Shown: positions 17,549-29,517, counted from the first letter of the stretch. The stretch: DNA of 64,000 nt from Erwinia sp. S63 (GCF_016625195.1 NZ_JACVUP010000001.1:124001-188000); one strand, 5' to 3'. Translations and numbers: made by a program. The notes: generated by a model not told the origin, from the sequence alone.

Positions 17549-19303
17549 TTATCGCAGCTCATTTGCGCGCCGGTAACGTCCCTGATAATCAAACATCTTT
17601 TCGCGGATCTGCCAGAAATGGCCTTTGGGACGCGCCACAACAAAATCGGGATGGCGCAGTAGCGGCTGCAAAGCGATAACATCGGCGGCCGTTTGCCAGC
17701 CGAGTTCCACACCCGGCGCGCGCTGGTGCGGGCGCATAAACAGCTGTTCGAAAGCTTTACGCTGCGCGGGCGTTTGCAGACGGAAACGCTCACTGACGCT
17801 GGTGCCGTCCTCATCAAAATAGGTCGCTTTTAGCCATTCGCCTTTCTCGTCACGCCCCTGTTCCAGCGTCATGCCACCGCAGCGCAGCACGCGTGCATCT
17901 TTGAGTTTTAACGCGGCTTTCAACATATCATCAGGGTCGACCATGATGCGATCGCACTGATGGCAGCGGCGAGCCGCAATATCGTTTTCTGCGCCGCAGT
18001 CGGGGCAACTTTTAAAGCGGAAGCGATAATCGCACTGTTCGCGGTTGCCCTCGTCATCTTCCATCACGCCCTGACAGCGGCGGCCAAAGTGTTCAATGAT
18101 GTGGCCATCTTCGGTGGTTTTTCCCCAGAAGGTATTGGCGAAACCACAGGCAGGGCAGAACACCTGCACCGGCTGATTGTCGCTGGCGCCTTTTGGTGTG
18201 CCGACTTCTGGGGTAAACAGATCATGTGGATTGCCTGCGTAATCGAGGATCAGGCAATCGGTTTTGCCCGGTGACAAACGCAGGCCGCGCCCGACGATTT
18301 GCTGATACAGGCTGACAGATTCAGTGGGGCGAAGAATGGCGATGAGATCGACGTGTGGCGCGTCAAAGCCGGTGGTTAGCACCGCGACGTTCACTAAAAA
18401 CTTTAACTGCTGAGCTTTAAATTCGCTGATCAAACGGTCGCGTTCTTTCACCACTGTTTCCGCTGACACCAACGCGCTGTTCTCGGGCAACAGAGATAAA
18501 ATCTCACGCGCATGTTCTACCGTGGCGGCGAACACCATCACACCACGGCGATCTTCCGCGAACTCGACGATCTGTCTGATGATGTGCGGCGTCACGCGAT
18601 TCTGCTGCTTCAGTTCACGATTGAGATCGGCTTCGCTAAATAAACCATTATTTTGCGGGATCAGGCGGCTGAAATCGTACTGCACCACTGGCATATCCAG
18701 CCGTTCGGGTGGCACAAGGAAACCGTGCTTGATCATGTAGCGCAGCGGCAATTCATAAATACAGTCACGGAATAGCGCGTGATGATCGCCGCGCACCATG
18801 CCGTGATAGTGAAACTGATAAATCCAGCCTTTACCGAGGCGGAAAGGGGTGGCGGTCAACCCAAGCAGCCGCAGCTGCGGATTGTGCTGTCGCAGATGGG
18901 CGAACAGCTGTTGATACTGGCTCTCTTCGTTGTCGCTGATGCGGTGACACTCATCAACGATCACCAGGGAGAAGGCACTGTCGAAGCGATCCAGATTGCG
19001 CGCCACCGACTGCACGCTGCCAAAAACCACTTTGCTTTCGCTCTGTTTGCGCTGCAAACCGGCGGCAAAAATATCGGCCTCCAGACCATACGCCTGATAT
19101 TTACTGTGATTCTGCTCGACCAACTCTTTCACATGCGCCAGCACCAGCACGCGTCCTCGGGCAATGCGCGCCAGTTCAGCAATCACCAGACTTTTACCGG
19201 CACCCGTCGGCAGCACAATCACCGCAGGTGCATCGTGGCGGCGAAAATGCTGGAGCGTGGCGTCAACCGCCTCTTGCTGGTACGGGCGCAGGGTGAAGGA
19301 CAT
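17549..19303 (-). CDS. radD: DNA repair helicase-like ATPase RadD
   Basis: SF2 ATPase that stimulates RecA-mediated strand exchange and acts with SSB in double-strand-break repair (formerly YejH). Motif [13 protein letters not shown]-box variant VDECHR, motif III LTATP, motif [13 protein letters not shown]-terminal zinc region carries paired cysteines CPACG, CQG, CPDCG and CHQC. 584 residues from [12 protein letters not shown], the family start; the open frame runs 30 codons further up through an A-rich leader with no ribosome site. Divergent from rsuA. Confidence 0.95.
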   Translation of the reverse strand: MSFTLRPYQQEAVDATLQHFRRHDAPAVIVLPTGAGKSLVIAELARIARGRVLVLAHVKELVEQNHSKYQAYGLEADIFAAGLQRKQSESKVVFGSVQSVARNLDRFDSAFSLVIVDECHRISDNEESQYQQLFAHLRQHNPQLRLLGLTATPFRLGKGWIYQFHYHGMVRGDHHALFRDCIYELPLRYMIKHGFLVPPERLDMPVVQYDFSRLIPQNNGLFSEADLNRELKQQNRVTPHIIRQIVEFAEDRRGVMVFAATVEHAREILSLLPENSALVSAETVVKERDRLISEFKAQQLKFLVNVAVLTTGFDAPHVDLIAILRPTESVSLYQQIVGRGLRLSPGKTDCLILDYAGNPHDLFTPEVGTPKGASDNQPVQVFCPACGFANTFWGKTTEDGHIIEHFGRRCQGVMEDDEGNREQCDYRFRFKSCPDCGAENDIAARRCHQCDRIMVDPDDMLKAALKLKDARVLRCGGMTLEQGRDEKGEWLKATYFDEDGTSVSERFRLQTPAQRKAFEQLFMRPHQRAPGVELGWQTAADVIALQPLLRHPDFVVARPKGHFWQIREKMFDYQGRYRRANELR

Positions 19304-19471
19304 CAGAGCAAACTTTTTTTTCAAACGGGCACGCATTATGCCATGAAAACAGCTGAAACGCAGGCGCGGTACTGTTAGCAGGCGAAGGATCAAGCTATAC
19401 TGCCCACACTTTTTTAACGGTTTAAAAACGCCGTTTCAGTTCCCTCCGTAGTAACAGGCAAAAGCGAATTC

Positions 19472-20194
19472 ATGCGACTCGAAAAATTCATATCTCAGCA
19501 GCTGGAAGTCAGCCGTGCTATCGCTGGCCGCGAAATCCGCGCCAGGAAAGTCACCATTAACGGCGAAGTGGTTCGCGACGCGGGCTACAAAGTGTTGCCA
19601 GACGACGAAATCGAATACGACGGCAACCCACTGGTGGTGCAAACCGGTCCACGCTACTTCATGCTGAATAAGCCGCAGGGTTATGTCTGCTCCACTGACG
19701 ATCCCGATCATCCTACCGTGTTGTTCTTCATGGAAGAACCGGCTGCCTTTAAGCTGCATGCGGCGGGCCGTCTGGATATTGATACCACCGGTCTGGTGCT
19801 GTTGACGGACGATGGTCAGTGGTCACACCGTATTACCTCTCCGCGCCATCACCTGGAAAAAACCTATCTGGTTGAGGTGGAAGAGCCGATTGATCCTGCG
19901 CTGGTGGAGAAGTTCGCGGCGGGGATTCAACTGCACAATGAGAAAGAACTGACCAAACCGGCGGTGCTGGAGATCCTCGATGAAAAGGCGGCCCGTTTAA
20001 CCATCACCGAAGGCCGCTATCATCAGGTTAAACGCATGTTTGCCGCGATGGGTAACCATGTGTCCGCGCTGCATCGCGAAAGCATTGGCGAGATCGTGCT
20101 GGATGAAGATCTGGCTGAAGGTGAATACCGTGAACTCACGGAAGAAGAGGTCGACAGCATCGGCCTGCCAGAAGAGCTGAAAAAACGCAAATAG
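19472..20194 (+). CDS. rsuA: 16S rRNA pseudouridine-516 synthase RsuA
   Basis: Makes pseudouridine 516 in 16S rRNA. N-terminal S4 RNA-binding domain ([20 protein letters not shown]), catalytic block [19 protein letters not shown] with the nucleophilic Asp, then [20 protein letters not shown]. 240 residues, slightly longer than E. coli (231) owing to an acidic/basic tail. bcr follows 12 bp downstream, as in E. coli. Confidence 0.96.
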   Translation: MRLEKFISQQLEVSRAIAGREIRARKVTINGEVVRDAGYKVLPDDEIEYDGNPLVVQTGPRYFMLNKPQGYVCSTDDPDHPTVLFFMEEPAAFKLHAAGRLDIDTTGLVLLTDDGQWSHRITSPRHHLEKTYLVEVEEPIDPALVEKFAAGIQLHNEKELTKPAVLEILDEKAARLTITEGRYHQVKRMFAAMGNHVSALHRESIGEIVLDEDLAEGEYRELTEEEVDSIGLPEELKKRK

Positions 20195-20206
20195 CGGGAG
20201 AAAGCG

Positions 20207-21397
20207 GTGCGTAAGGAAAAGAATTCACCGGTAGGGTTGGTCGTGATTCTGGGATTGCTGGCGATGCTGATGCCGCTCTCCATTGATATGTATTTGCCGG
20301 CTATGCCGCAAATCGCACGCGAATTTGCCGTTTCGGCGGGCAGCGTGCAGATGACGCTGAACCTGTACATCCTGGGCTTTGCTATCGGGCAGTTGGTGTA
20401 TGGCCCGCTGGCAGACAGCTACGGACGTAAACCGGTGATTGTGCTGGGCACGCTGATCTTTGCCTGCGCGGCGGCGGCATGTGCTTTGTCGCAGTCCATT
20501 GATCAACTGATCTTTATGCGTTTCCTGCACGGTTTGTCAGCGGCAGCGGCCAGCGTGGTGATTAATGCGCTGATGCGAGACAGTTACTCGAAAGAGGATT
20601 TCTCACGCATGATGTCGTTTGTCATGCTGGTCACCACCATTGCACCTTTACTGGCACCGATTATCGGCGGTTGGCTGTTGCTGCTGTGGAACTGGCACGC
20701 GATTTTCTGGACGCTGGCCGTGGCCGCATTGATCACCACCGTGCTGGTGGTGACGCAGATCCGCGAGACCCTCAAGCCTGAACAGCGGCAACGCTTCCAT
20801 TTGCGTACTACGCTGAGTAACTTCGTCGCGCTGGTGCGCCATAAACGTGCGTTCAGCTACATGCTGGCAAGTGGCTTCTCCTTCGCGGGATTGTTTACCT
20901 TCCTCAATGCCGGGCCCTTTGTTTACATCGAAGTGAATCACGTTTCACCGCAAAACTTTGGCTACTACTTTGGCCTGAACGTGGTGTTCCTGTTTGTGAT
21001 GACGCTGATCAACAGCCGCGCGGTACGCCGCTTCGGGCCTTTGGCGATGTTCCGTATCGGGCTGATCATACAGTTTGCGATGGGCATCTGGCTGCTGATT
21101 GCCAGCGCGCTGGATTTAGGTTTCCTGTCGCTGGTGTTTGGCGTGGCGATGTTTATCGGCTGCGTCTCGACGGTTTCTTCGAACGCGATGGCGGTGATTC
21201 TCGATGAATTTCCGCATATGGCGGGCACCGCATCGTCACTGGCCGGTACTTTGCGTTTTGGCGTGGGTGCGCTGGTGGGGGCATTGCTGTCATTGGTCAG
21301 TATTAACAGCGCCTGGCCGATGGTGGCGACCATTGCCCTGTGCGCAACCGTATCGATTGTGTTGTTTAGCTACGCCGCACGTCCACGCCACGCGTAA
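20207..21397 (+). CDS. bcr: Bcr/CflA drug-efflux MFS transporter
   Basis: Proton-coupled exporter; E. coli Bcr gives resistance to bicyclomycin, sulfonamides and exports cysteine. 396 residues with 12 membrane helices. [17 protein letters not shown] in TM1, motif [12 protein letters not shown], and [20 protein letters not shown] near TM10 are diagnostic. The start is GTG with CGGGAG upstream; the preceding rsuA stop is 12 bp away, so the two are probably one operon. Confidence 0.95.
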   Translation: MRKEKNSPVGLVVILGLLAMLMPLSIDMYLPAMPQIAREFAVSAGSVQMTLNLYILGFAIGQLVYGPLADSYGRKPVIVLGTLIFACAAAACALSQSIDQLIFMRFLHGLSAAAASVVINALMRDSYSKEDFSRMMSFVMLVTTIAPLLAPIIGGWLLLLWNWHAIFWTLAVAALITTVLVVTQIRETLKPEQRQRFHLRTTLSNFVALVRHKRAFSYMLASGFSFAGLFTFLNAGPFVYIEVNHVSPQNFGYYFGLNVVFLFVMTLINSRAVRRFGPLAMFRIGLIIQFAMGIWLLIASALDLGFLSLVFGVAMFIGCVSTVSSNAMAVILDEFPHMAGTASSLAGTLRFGVGALVGALLSLVSINSAWPMVATIALCATVSIVLFSYAARPRHA

Positions 21398-21813
21398 ACC
21401 TGCAATTTTCTCTCACGGCGCGGTTGATCGCGGAGTTCACTGGTTTTTAGAGCCATTGAATTCGAGAATAAAAAACCGCGCCGTTATCACATTCCCACTT
21501 GCCGTATACGATCAATCCCTCACGTTCACTCGCGAATCCCCACATATTCGTTATGCTTAATGTTTCCATAATGTGAAAATTTAGGTGTAAAAAAGTAACT
21601 ATATTGCGTCTAAAATGATTGTTAACTGCCGCCGAACAAGGTACACATAGGCATAAATGCGAGAAAGCTCGCAAATAATAACTTTGCTACATGCTTTGTG
21701 TTTAAAACGAGAAGGCTAACCTTGACGTCCGTATTCTGAGTTTACCAGGTAGGGATTCACTGCGTAATCGCCGTCGTCGTGAATAAGCGTTAACGTCTCT
21801 GGGGACTGTAATT
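21398..21813. other. Spacer bcr-yejG, no certain gene
   Basis: Over 400 AT-rich bases. It holds a small GCGAG-AAA-GCTCGC stem (about 21660-21674) and a 40-codon minus-strand frame with no ribosome site that I do not call. Presumably contains the yejG promoter. Confidence 0.5.
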
Positions 21814-22140
21814 ATGCTGCAACTTTCGGTTATGCATCGCTTACCGCAACATTATCGTTGGTCAGCCGACCATGTCGGTGAAATTGAACGTCAGGAAGCG
21901 GTCAATGGCGTGCACGATGAGGATCTCGTCGCACTGCGTCTGTTAAGCCACGATGGCCATCCGGCGCTGGAAATCCTGCACCAGCTGCAAGAGACGCTGG
22001 CGCAAATTCAGGTCGAATGTAAAATTGCCCTGTGCGAGGGGCAGCCGTGTTTGCTGATCCAGCGCGGTGACGAAAGCACCACCAACTGCTGCCTGAAAAA
22101 TCAAGGCGTTGCCATCGCGGAGACCTTTGAAGGTCACTGA
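21814..22140 (+). CDS. yejG: YejG family protein
   Basis: Small soluble protein of unknown role, found beside bcr and yejF in enterobacteria. 108 residues against 114 in E. coli; shared features are LQLSVMHRLPQHYRWSAD, LVALRLLSHDG and CCLKNQGVAIAE. Five cysteines, two adjacent. Its last seven bases overlap the end of convergent yejF, with no terminator seen. Confidence 0.92.
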   Translation: MLQLSVMHRLPQHYRWSADHVGEIERQEAVNGVHDEDLVALRLLSHDGHPALEILHQLQETLAQIQVECKIALCEGQPCLLIQRGDESTTNCCLKNQGVAIAETFEGH

Positions 22141-23723
22141 GTTAACGATTTGCCCTGCGCGGAGGCTAAAAGCTGACGCGTGTAATCGCTGGCCGGTGCG
22201 TTAAACAATGCCTCACATTCTCCCTGTTCCACCACTTCACCCTGGCGCAGCACTATCAGCTGATGGCAGAGTGCGCGCACCACCTGCAAATCATGGCTAA
22301 TAAACAGATACGCTAACTGATGCTGCTGCTGCAAACGACGCAGCAGGGTGAGAATTTGCTTCTGCACTGAGCGATCCAGCGAAGAGGTCGGTTCATCCAG
22401 CACGATTAACTGCGGCTCAAGAATCAGTGCCCGGGCAATGGCGATGCGCTGACGCTGACCACCGGAAAATTCAGCGGGATAGCGTGAACGGCTTTCCGCA
22501 TCCAGCCCTACTTCCTGCATCACGGCGATCACTTTCGCTTCCTGCTCGGCGGCACTTAATTCAGGACGATGTACTGCCAGCCCTTCTGCAATCACCTGTT
22601 GTACCGTCATGCGCGGATTGAGTGATGAGTTGGGATCCTGAAACACCACCTGCATATGTGGGCGCAGCGGTAAAAGCTGCTTACGCGACAGGCTATGCAG
22701 CGGCTGGCCGTCAAACCAAATCTCACCGCGCGCGGCGATCAAACGCAGCAGTGCTAAACCGGTGGTGCTTTTACCTGAACCGGATTCACCGACCAATCCG
22801 AGGCTTTCACCCCGGCGCAGCGTGAAGTTGAGATCGCTGAGCACGGTTTTCTCCGCCACGGCGCGCTTAAACAATCCGCGTTTAATCGGAAAGCCTACGT
22901 GCAGGTTTTTGACCTGCAGTAGCGGCAGTGCCTCGTTAAGCGGCACAGGCTGACCGTCCGGTTCGGCGGCGAGTAGTTCACGGGTGTAAGGATGCTGCGG
23001 CTGGCTGAACAATGGCTGACAAAGATTGTGCTCTACTTCCCGACCATCGCGCATCACCGTGACACGATGCGCCAGCTGGCGGACGATATTGAGATTGTGG
23101 GTGATGAACAGCATGCCCATATTCAGTTCGCGCTGCAGTTCACGCAGTAAATGCAGAATCTGTGCCTGTACCGTGACATCTAGCGCGGTGGTTGGCTCAT
23201 CGGCAATCAGCAATTTTGGCTGCGTCAGTAACGCCATGGCAATCATCACGCGCTGGCGTTCCCCACCGGACAGCTGATGCGGGAAATCGCCGAGGCGTGA
23301 TGCTGCATTGCGGATGCCAACGCGATCGAGGCAGCTAAGAATTTCGCCGCGCGCCGCTTCTTTACGCATCCCACGATGCAAAGACAGCACCTCATACAGC
23401 TGCTTTTCAACATTGTGCAGCGGGTTGAGCGACACCATCGGTTCCTGGAAAATCATTGCCATCTGATTGCCACGCAGGCCGCGCATCTCGCGCTCGCTGG
23501 CCTGCAAAATGCTTTGACCATTGAACAGGATCTCGCCTTGCGGATAGGTCACGGGCGGCTGCGGCAGCAGGCGCATAATCGAGAGCGCCGTAACGCTTTT
23601 TCCTGAACCGGATTCACCCACCAGCGCCAGGGTTTCACCGGCCTCAATCTGCAGTGAGATATCTTCCACCACGCGGCGTTGATTGAAGGCCACGGCCAGA
23701 TGATTGACGCGTAACAGGCTCAT
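22134..23723 (-). CDS. yejF: Peptide ABC importer, double ATPase YejF
   Basis: Fused ATPase subunit of the YejABEF importer, which in E. coli brings in microcin C and related peptides. Two complete nucleotide-binding domains in 529 residues: Walker A GESGSGKS twice, signatures LSGGERQR and FSGGQRQR, Walker B LLIADEP and LIVLDEP, each followed by the oligopeptide-transporter C-terminal extension ([16 protein letters not shown]). Last gene of yejABEF; its ATG overlaps the yejE stop by four bases. Confidence 0.96.
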   Translation of the reverse strand: MSLLRVNHLAVAFNQRRVVEDISLQIEAGETLALVGESGSGKSVTALSIMRLLPQPPVTYPQGEILFNGQSILQASEREMRGLRGNQMAMIFQEPMVSLNPLHNVEKQLYEVLSLHRGMRKEAARGEILSCLDRVGIRNAASRLGDFPHQLSGGERQRVMIAMALLTQPKLLIADEPTTALDVTVQAQILHLLRELQRELNMGMLFITHNLNIVRQLAHRVTVMRDGREVEHNLCQPLFSQPQHPYTRELLAAEPDGQPVPLNEALPLLQVKNLHVGFPIKRGLFKRAVAEKTVLSDLNFTLRRGESLGLVGESGSGKSTTGLALLRLIAARGEIWFDGQPLHSLSRKQLLPLRPHMQVVFQDPNSSLNPRMTVQQVIAEGLAVHRPELSAAEQEAKVIAVMQEVGLDAESRSRYPAEFSGGQRQRIAIARALILEPQLIVLDEPTSSLDRSVQKQILTLLRRLQQQHQLAYLFISHDLQVVRALCHQLIVLRQGEVVEQGECEALFNAPASDYTRQLLASAQGKSLTQ

Positions 23724-24745
23724 TTCACTCCCCGGCTTGGATCAAAGGCATCACGCACCGCTTCACCGATAAAGATCAGCAGCGAGAGGAGCAGGGCGAG
23801 GGCAAAGAAGCCGGAAAGCCCCAGCCACGGTGCCTGTAAGTTGTTTTTGCCCTGTAACAGCAGTTCGCCCAGCGAAGGGGAGCCCACTGGCAGGCCGAAA
23901 CCAAGGAAATCCAGCGAGGTCAGGGTGGTAATTGAACCGCACAAAATAAAGGGCAGGAAAGTCAGCGTAGCCACCATCGCATTCGGCAACATGTGGCGCA
24001 GCATAATGCGTCCATCGCTGACGCCGAGCGCGCGTGCTGCACGCACATAATCAAAGTTACGCGTGCGCAGGAATTCGGCTCGCACCACGCTCACCAGGCT
24101 CATCCAGCCAAACACCACGGTGACCAGCAATAGCCACCAGAAACCAGGCTGAATCACACTGGAGAGCAGAATCAGCAAAAACAGCGACGGCATACCAGAC
24201 CACACTTCAATCAGACGCTGGCCAACCAGATCAACACGACCACCAAAAAAGCCCTGTACGGCACCGATAACGATGCCGATCACGCTGGAGAACAGTGTCA
24301 GCAAGATCCCGAACAGCAGCGAGACGCGCGTGCCATACAGCAAGCGCGCCAGCACATCGCCGCCATTGGCGTCGGTGCCAAGCCAGTTCTGCTTCGAAGG
24401 CGGAGAAGGGAAGGGCACATCGGTGGCGAAATTAATGGTGCTGTCACTGAAACGGATCGGTGCCCACAGCGCCCAGCCCTGCTGGTCAATGCGCTGTTTA
24501 AGCCACGGGTCCTGGTAATCGGCTGGGGTAGCAAAGTCACCGCCAAAATCACTCTCGCTGTAATTGAACAACAGCGGCATATACCAGCGTTGCTGATAGT
24601 GCACCAGCAGCGGCTTGTCATTGGCCAGCAACTCTGCACCGAGTGAAAGCACAAAAATCACCAGAAAAATCCACAGCGACCAGTATCCACGGCGGTTATG
24701 GCGAAAGCGCTGCCAGCGTTGCTGGTTGATTAGCGATAAGCCCAT
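23720..24745 (-). CDS. yejE: Peptide ABC importer permease YejE
   Basis: Inner-membrane permease of YejABEF, DppC/OppC type. Long N-terminal periplasmic stretch after TM1, then core with the EAA-type loop region (VRAARALGVSDGRIMLRHMLPNAMVATLTF is the coupling segment; key part RAARALGVSDGRIMLRHMLP). 341 residues as in E. coli. Start overlaps the yejB stop (TAATG) and its end overlaps yejF (ATGA), so the operon is tightly coupled. Confidence 0.96.
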   Translation of the reverse strand: MGLSLINQQRWQRFRHNRRGYWSLWIFLVIFVLSLGAELLANDKPLLVHYQQRWYMPLLFNYSESDFGGDFATPADYQDPWLKQRIDQQGWALWAPIRFSDSTINFATDVPFPSPPSKQNWLGTDANGGDVLARLLYGTRVSLLFGILLTLFSSVIGIVIGAVQGFFGGRVDLVGQRLIEVWSGMPSLFLLILLSSVIQPGFWWLLLVTVVFGWMSLVSVVRAEFLRTRNFDYVRAARALGVSDGRIMLRHMLPNAMVATLTFLPFILCGSITTLTSLDFLGFGLPVGSPSLGELLLQGKNNLQAPWLGLSGFFALALLLSLLIFIGEAVRDAFDPSRGVK

Positions 24746-25836
24746 TAGCGCCCCTCAAAATCGATGCGCGGATCGACCAGCGTATAAGTCAGATCGCTGA
24801 GAATGTTCATCAGCAAGCCAATCAGCGTGAAGATATACAGCGTGCCAAACATCACCGGATAGTCGCGTTGAATGGTGGCATCGTATCCCAGCAAACCGAG
24901 TCCGTTGAGAGAGAACATCACCTCAATCAATACCGAGCTGGTAAAGAACATGCTGATAAAGGTGGCAGGGAAACCGGCGATCACCAGCAGCATGGCGTTG
25001 CGGAATACGTGGCCGTACAAAATACGTTTTTCATCCAGCCCTTTCGCGCGAGCGGTGACCACATATTGTTTGCGGATCTCATCAAGGAATGAGTTTTTGG
25101 TCAACATGGTTAGAGTGGCAAAACCGCCAATCACCGTGGCCAGTACCGGCAGCGTGATGTGCCAGAGATAGTCGCCAATCTTGCTATACCACGGCAGCGT
25201 ATCAAACTGCGGCGAGGTCAGCCCGCGCAGCGGGAACCAATCGAAATAGCTGCCACCGGCAAACAGCACAATCAGCATGATGCCGAACAGAAATGCCGGG
25301 ATGGAGTAACCGATAATGATAAAGGTACTGCTCCAGATATCGAAAGCACTGCCATTGCGCACCGCTTTTTTAATCCCTAACGGAATCGACACCAAATAAA
25401 TGATCAGCGTGCTCCACAAGCCCAGGCTGATGGAAACCGGTAAGCTCTCTTTGATCAGCTGCAGCACCGAGGCGCTGCGGAACAGGCTGTCGCCAAAATC
25501 AAAGCGGATATAGTTCCACAGCATTTCGCCATAGCGCTGCAGCAGCGGTTTATCAAAGCCGTAACGATGTTTGATTTCGGCAATCACTTCGGGATCGAGG
25601 CCACGCGCGCCACGATATTGGCTATCGCCCGGATTGTCATGCGCCAGTGCACCGCGCCCGCCGACATCTCCAGCACTGCCCGAAGAAAATCCGGTGCTGT
25701 GGCCAAATTGCGCATTGGCCAGCGCCTGGTCTACCGGGCCACCGGGCGCAATCTGCACGATAAAAAAGTTCAGGGTGATGATCGCCCACAGCGTGGGAAT
25801 AATCAGCAGCAACCTGCGCAGGAAATAGGAACCCAA
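24745..25836 (-). CDS. yejB: Peptide ABC importer permease YejB
   Basis: Inner-membrane permease of YejABEF, DppB/OppB type. 363 residues (364 in E. coli), with the Yej-specific extended Gly-rich periplasmic loop after TM1 (residues 35-80) and the coupling segment [19 protein letters not shown]. The start codon is TTG: GAGGAGAG lies seven bases upstream and no other start aligns with the family N terminus ([17 protein letters not shown]). Lies 10 bp after yejA. Confidence 0.95.
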   Translation of the reverse strand: MGSYFLRRLLLIIPTLWAIITLNFFIVQIAPGGPVDQALANAQFGHSTGFSSGSAGDVGGRGALAHDNPGDSQYRGARGLDPEVIAEIKHRYGFDKPLLQRYGEMLWNYIRFDFGDSLFRSASVLQLIKESLPVSISLGLWSTLIIYLVSIPLGIKKAVRNGSAFDIWSSTFIIIGYSIPAFLFGIMLIVLFAGGSYFDWFPLRGLTSPQFDTLPWYSKIGDYLWHITLPVLATVIGGFATLTMLTKNSFLDEIRKQYVVTARAKGLDEKRILYGHVFRNAMLLVIAGFPATFISMFFTSSVLIEVMFSLNGLGLLGYDATIQRDYPVMFGTLYIFTLIGLLMNILSDLTYTLVDPRIDFEGR

Positions 25837-25846
25837 ACCGCTCTCC

Positions 25847-27655
25847 TCAGCGTCTATCGGCCGGCAATTGTGCGGCTTTGTTCACGTCATACCACCAGTT
25901 CTCTAACCCGGTTGCGTACGCGGGCTTGATTTCGGGACGGGAAAATTTGTCCCAGTATGCCAGCCTCTGCTCGGCGTTGTACCACATTGGGATCATATAG
26001 GCATTCCATAACAAAATACGATCTAACGCCTGACCCAGCGGCAGCAGGGCTTTTTCATCGCCCTGATGATCGACGATCTGCTGAACGAAGTGGTCCACGA
26101 TGGGATCTTTCACCCGTGGCGTGTTCCATGACGAGGCAATGTATTGCGACTGCCAACTGATACGTAAGTTGGTGGAGGGCCATGGATTGGCTTGGTAAAG
26201 CGTAGGGATCATATCGTAATCGCCTTCGCGTAAACGGCGCAGATACTGCGAGCTATCAATTTGCCGCAACGCGACCTGAATCCCCAGACGCTGCAGGCTG
26301 TGCTGGAAGGGCAGCGCCCAGTCGTTCTGCATGCCGCTGCGCATCAGCAGTTCAAAGCGGAACGGCTGTCCGGTTTTATCGTTTACCAGCTGCTGATTCT
26401 TAATCTGCCAGCCCGCTTCTTTCAGTAGCTTCATGGCTTTTAGCAGATTGCCGCGATCGAATCCGCTGCCATCGGAACGCGGCGGTGCGTAGTCGTTGTT
26501 GAACACTTCAGCGGGCAGCTGCGCTTTGTACGGTGCCAGCAGAATGAGCTGGTCGGCTTTAGGGTAACCTTTGGCCGCATAGGCGGTGTTCTGGAAATAG
26601 CTGTCAGTGCGTTTGTAGGCCCCGTAAAACAGCGCTTTGTTCATCCACTCGAAATCAAACGCCAGCGTCAGCGCCTCACGCACCCGACGGTCCGCAAACA
26701 GCGGTTTTTCATTGTTAAAGGCCAGCCAGCGGGTATCGGTGGAGACGGTATTCGGCGTGGTGGCTTTCACGATGGCGTGGCTATCAAAGTTGCGCCCGCG
26801 GTATTGCGTGGCCCACTTCTTCGCCGAACCCTCTTCGCGCAAATCGGAGGCGCCGGCTTTGAAGGCTTCAAAGGCGACGTTATCGTCAAGATAGTAATCG
26901 TAGCGCAGCGTATCGAAGTTGAAGCGTCCGCGATTGACCGGCAGATTCGCCGCCCAGTAATCTTTCACCCGACTGTATTGAATGAACTGGCCGGGCTTGT
27001 AGGACGTGACGCGATAAGGTCCGCTGGAGAGCGGGGGATAGCCGATCGGCTCGTTGAATTTCTTATTCTGCCAGAAGGCTTGCGGCAATACCGGCAGCGT
27101 TAACCAGCTCAGGATCATATCCTTGTCCGGTTTCGGCATGTCGATACGCACGGTGAGATTGTTGAGCGCTTTCACTTCAACCCCACGAAACGCCACGCGG
27201 AACTGCGGCACACCTTCGGTCATAAATTTCTGGAAGGTGAAAGCGACATCTTTGGCGGTGATCGGGCTGCCGTCCTGAAAACGCGCATGTGGATTGATGG
27301 AAACTTCCATCCAGTGATAATCGCTGGGATAGCGGGCGGATTCAGCAATCAGGGGATAGTAACTGCCGGGCTCATCATCGGAGTTGGTAAACAGTGCGTC
27401 ATACAGGGTATCGGTGCCTACGCCGGGGTTACCGCGCGAAGCAAAGCGATTGAAGTTATCGTAAGTGCCCACCACCGCGATGGTCATCTTGCCGCCTTTA
27501 GGCGCAGCAGGATTCGCGTAGTCGTAATGGGTGAAATTCACCGCATACCTTGGTTCGCCCAGCTTAGCAAAGGCATAACTCTCATTGATGGTTTCCGCAT
27601 GCAGTGGCGCTATGGCGCTACAAACCAACAACGCTGTGACAAGACGCAGCAGCAT
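25847..27655 (-). CDS. yejA: Peptide-binding protein YejA
   Basis: Periplasmic solute-binding protein (SBP family 5) that hands peptides such as microcin C to YejBEF. Signal peptide of about 20 residues ([19 protein letters not shown]). Family features: [54 protein letters not shown] and the C-terminal [12 protein letters not shown]. 602 residues, normal length. First gene of the yejABEF operon. Confidence 0.96.
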   Translation of the reverse strand: MLLRLVTALLVCSAIAPLHAETINESYAFAKLGEPRYAVNFTHYDYANPAAPKGGKMTIAVVGTYDNFNRFASRGNPGVGTDTLYDALFTNSDDEPGSYYPLIAESARYPSDYHWMEVSINPHARFQDGSPITAKDVAFTFQKFMTEGVPQFRVAFRGVEVKALNNLTVRIDMPKPDKDMILSWLTLPVLPQAFWQNKKFNEPIGYPPLSSGPYRVTSYKPGQFIQYSRVKDYWAANLPVNRGRFNFDTLRYDYYLDDNVAFEAFKAGASDLREEGSAKKWATQYRGRNFDSHAIVKATTPNTVSTDTRWLAFNNEKPLFADRRVREALTLAFDFEWMNKALFYGAYKRTDSYFQNTAYAAKGYPKADQLILLAPYKAQLPAEVFNNDYAPPRSDGSGFDRGNLLKAMKLLKEAGWQIKNQQLVNDKTGQPFRFELLMRSGMQNDWALPFQHSLQRLGIQVALRQIDSSQYLRRLREGDYDMIPTLYQANPWPSTNLRISWQSQYIASSWNTPRVKDPIVDHFVQQIVDHQGDEKALLPLGQALDRILLWNAYMIPMWYNAEQRLAYWDKFSRPEIKPAYATGLENWWYDVNKAAQLPADRR

Positions 27656-27720
27656 AAGTGGGGCGCTCTCCTAAAATAATCCGCACTGAATGGTAGCAGT
27701 TTCGTGACGATAGCGTGACG

Positions 27721-29295
27721 CTAACCGAGCGCTGCCTGGTTTTGATAATAACGCACCAGGTTTTCCGGACGGAGAGGGCGACTAAACAGATAACCCTGTA
27801 AATGCGTTACACCGCGGTTCACCAACCACGCAGCCTGATCGCCGGTTTCAACGCCTTCCGCCACCGTTTTCAAATTGAGCTTTTTGGCCAGCAATAACAC
27901 CGCATCCAGCACCGGTGAGGTAACGGTTTCGGTGCCGATACTCTGTACAAAGCCGCGATCAATTTTTAGATAATCAAACGGATAGCGTTCAAGATAAATC
28001 AGTGCGCTGTGGCCAGTGCCGAAGTCATCGATGGCGATCTTAATGTCCTGCTCATGCAGCCAGGCAAAAATCTCTCCGGCATTTCTCTCGCCCACCATGG
28101 TGCGCTCGGTGATTTCGAAGACATAGTTGAAATGGTCTTTTGGCATGTCGGCAATCCACTCCTGCACATGCTGACGAAAGCTCTCAGAGGCAAGGTGCAA
28201 AGGGGAAAGGTTCAGGCTCATCCGCGTACCACGCGGTAGTTGCTGGCAGAGGAATTTCGCATCGCGTGCCACCAGCTTAAACAGGTGCTGAGTCAGGGGA
28301 ATAATCAGGTTTTGCGCTTCGGCATTGCTAATAAAGGCATCAGGCGGAATCATTCCCTCGGTGGGATGTGTCCAGCGCAGTAGCGCTTCAACGCCATACG
28401 GTTGCCCATCGTGGGCGGTCACCAGTGGCTGATATTCAACATGAAACTGACCACGCTTAATGCCCTGCATAATCTCTTTGCCGGGACGCTGATACAGCGT
28501 CAGCAGCAGCCAACTGGCCGCACTCATAAACAGCGCCGAGAGAAGGCCGGTCAGCAGGATCAGATGATAATCGCGTTGTGCCAGCGTAGTGCCGTACAGC
28601 ACGAAGCGCATGCCATTATCTTTAAAACTGATTTCTTTCAACGCTGGCGGTAAATCGTGGATGTTGACCACTTTATTTTGACCACTCAGCAGCGCTTTAT
28701 CGTCGATCACCAGCGCCATACCGGTGATTTCAGGATGGTAGGAAGCCAGCAGCTGATAAGGCGTCAGGCTGATATTCATAGTGGCGAGAATACCGGTCTC
28801 TGCAGAACCCGGATTCTTCATCCACAGCGCCAGCGCCGGTTTGGTCGGCAGCAGTGGCGTGCCTTCCATTAAGCGCAGATCGCGATCGCGCTCCAGTTCC
28901 GATTGTGGAGAGATATCATTAGCGGGCAGCAGAAAAGCGCCGGTGGCAGACGAACAGTAGGCATTGCTGTTACGTACCAGCAAAATCGCGCGGATATTGC
29001 CGGCGAAGGCGGCGCGTGAAGTGAGTTCGCGGCTGACGCTATTACATTCAAGCTGGGTGTACTGTTGTAATGGATAAAGGGTATCCACCAGGGTCGACAT
29101 CACCTGTTGTAGATCGTCGCGGCTATGGATCAGCAACTGTTCATGTTGTTGTACACGTTTTTGCCAGGTGAGCGTCAGCAGTACGATGACAAACAACAGA
29201 AAGAACACGCCGCCGATAATCGCACTACTCCAGGCGATACGGCGCGAATAGGTTGCATGACGTTTTAACGTCCCCGACAGTGGCATGGAGTGCAT
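27721..29295 (-). CDS. pdeN: CSS-motif EAL c-di-GMP phosphodiesterase PdeN (Rtn)
   Basis: Membrane phosphodiesterase degrading cyclic-di-GMP. TM near residues 20-45, a periplasmic CSS domain with redox cysteines in LECNSVSR and AYCSSATG, TM near 245-265, then a cytoplasmic EAL domain. All catalytic motifs look intact: YGVEALLRW, NLSPLHL, EITER, DDFGTGHS, KIDRGF, AEGVET, QGYLFSRPL. 524 residues, versus 518 in E. coli. Two ATGs three codons apart fit AAGGGGA; the first is given. Disulfide-controlled activity is known for the CSS family. Confidence 0.93.
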   Translation of the reverse strand: MHSMPLSGTLKRHATYSRRIAWSSAIIGGVFFLLFVIVLLTLTWQKRVQQHEQLLIHSRDDLQQVMSTLVDTLYPLQQYTQLECNSVSRELTSRAAFAGNIRAILLVRNSNAYCSSATGAFLLPANDISPQSELERDRDLRLMEGTPLLPTKPALALWMKNPGSAETGILATMNISLTPYQLLASYHPEITGMALVIDDKALLSGQNKVVNIHDLPPALKEISFKDNGMRFVLYGTTLAQRDYHLILLTGLLSALFMSAASWLLLTLYQRPGKEIMQGIKRGQFHVEYQPLVTAHDGQPYGVEALLRWTHPTEGMIPPDAFISNAEAQNLIIPLTQHLFKLVARDAKFLCQQLPRGTRMSLNLSPLHLASESFRQHVQEWIADMPKDHFNYVFEITERTMVGERNAGEIFAWLHEQDIKIAIDDFGTGHSALIYLERYPFDYLKIDRGFVQSIGTETVTSPVLDAVLLLAKKLNLKTVAEGVETGDQAAWLVNRGVTHLQGYLFSRPLRPENLVRYYQNQAALG

Positions 29296-29429
29296 TCCCC
29301 TTTATGGCGCCATTATTATTATGTAAATCGTGCACTACTGCTCGCTGGTGTCTGGCGTAAAACATTGCATCAGGGCGGGTTTTTTCAGCCGACGAAGACG
29401 CAACAATTTGCTGCCAGTAAGCAAACGAG

Positions 29430-29465
29430 AATATAACGAGGAAGCGCGAAAAGTCTCGTTATATT
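29430..29465. repeat. 11-bp perfect inverted repeat upstream of pdeN
   Basis: AATATAACGAG and CTCGTTATATT separated by 14 bases, about 135 bp upstream of the pdeN start. No T-run follows. Function unknown; could be an operator or a leader hairpin. Confidence 0.6.
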
Positions 29466-29517
29466 TCTGATTCTCAATTACTTTTTATCTATCGGATTTG
29501 CGTTAAGAAACGTCAGG

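Noticed and set aside
21447..21569. 40-codon minus-strand ORF (METLSITNMWGFAS...) in the bcr-yejG spacer
   Set aside because: No ribosome site, AT-rich surroundings and no recognisable family; not enough support to call.
10132..27655. YojI and YejABEF as parts of a local microcin system
   Set aside because: Both are widely conserved house genes; no microcin precursor, maturation or immunity gene was seen between them.
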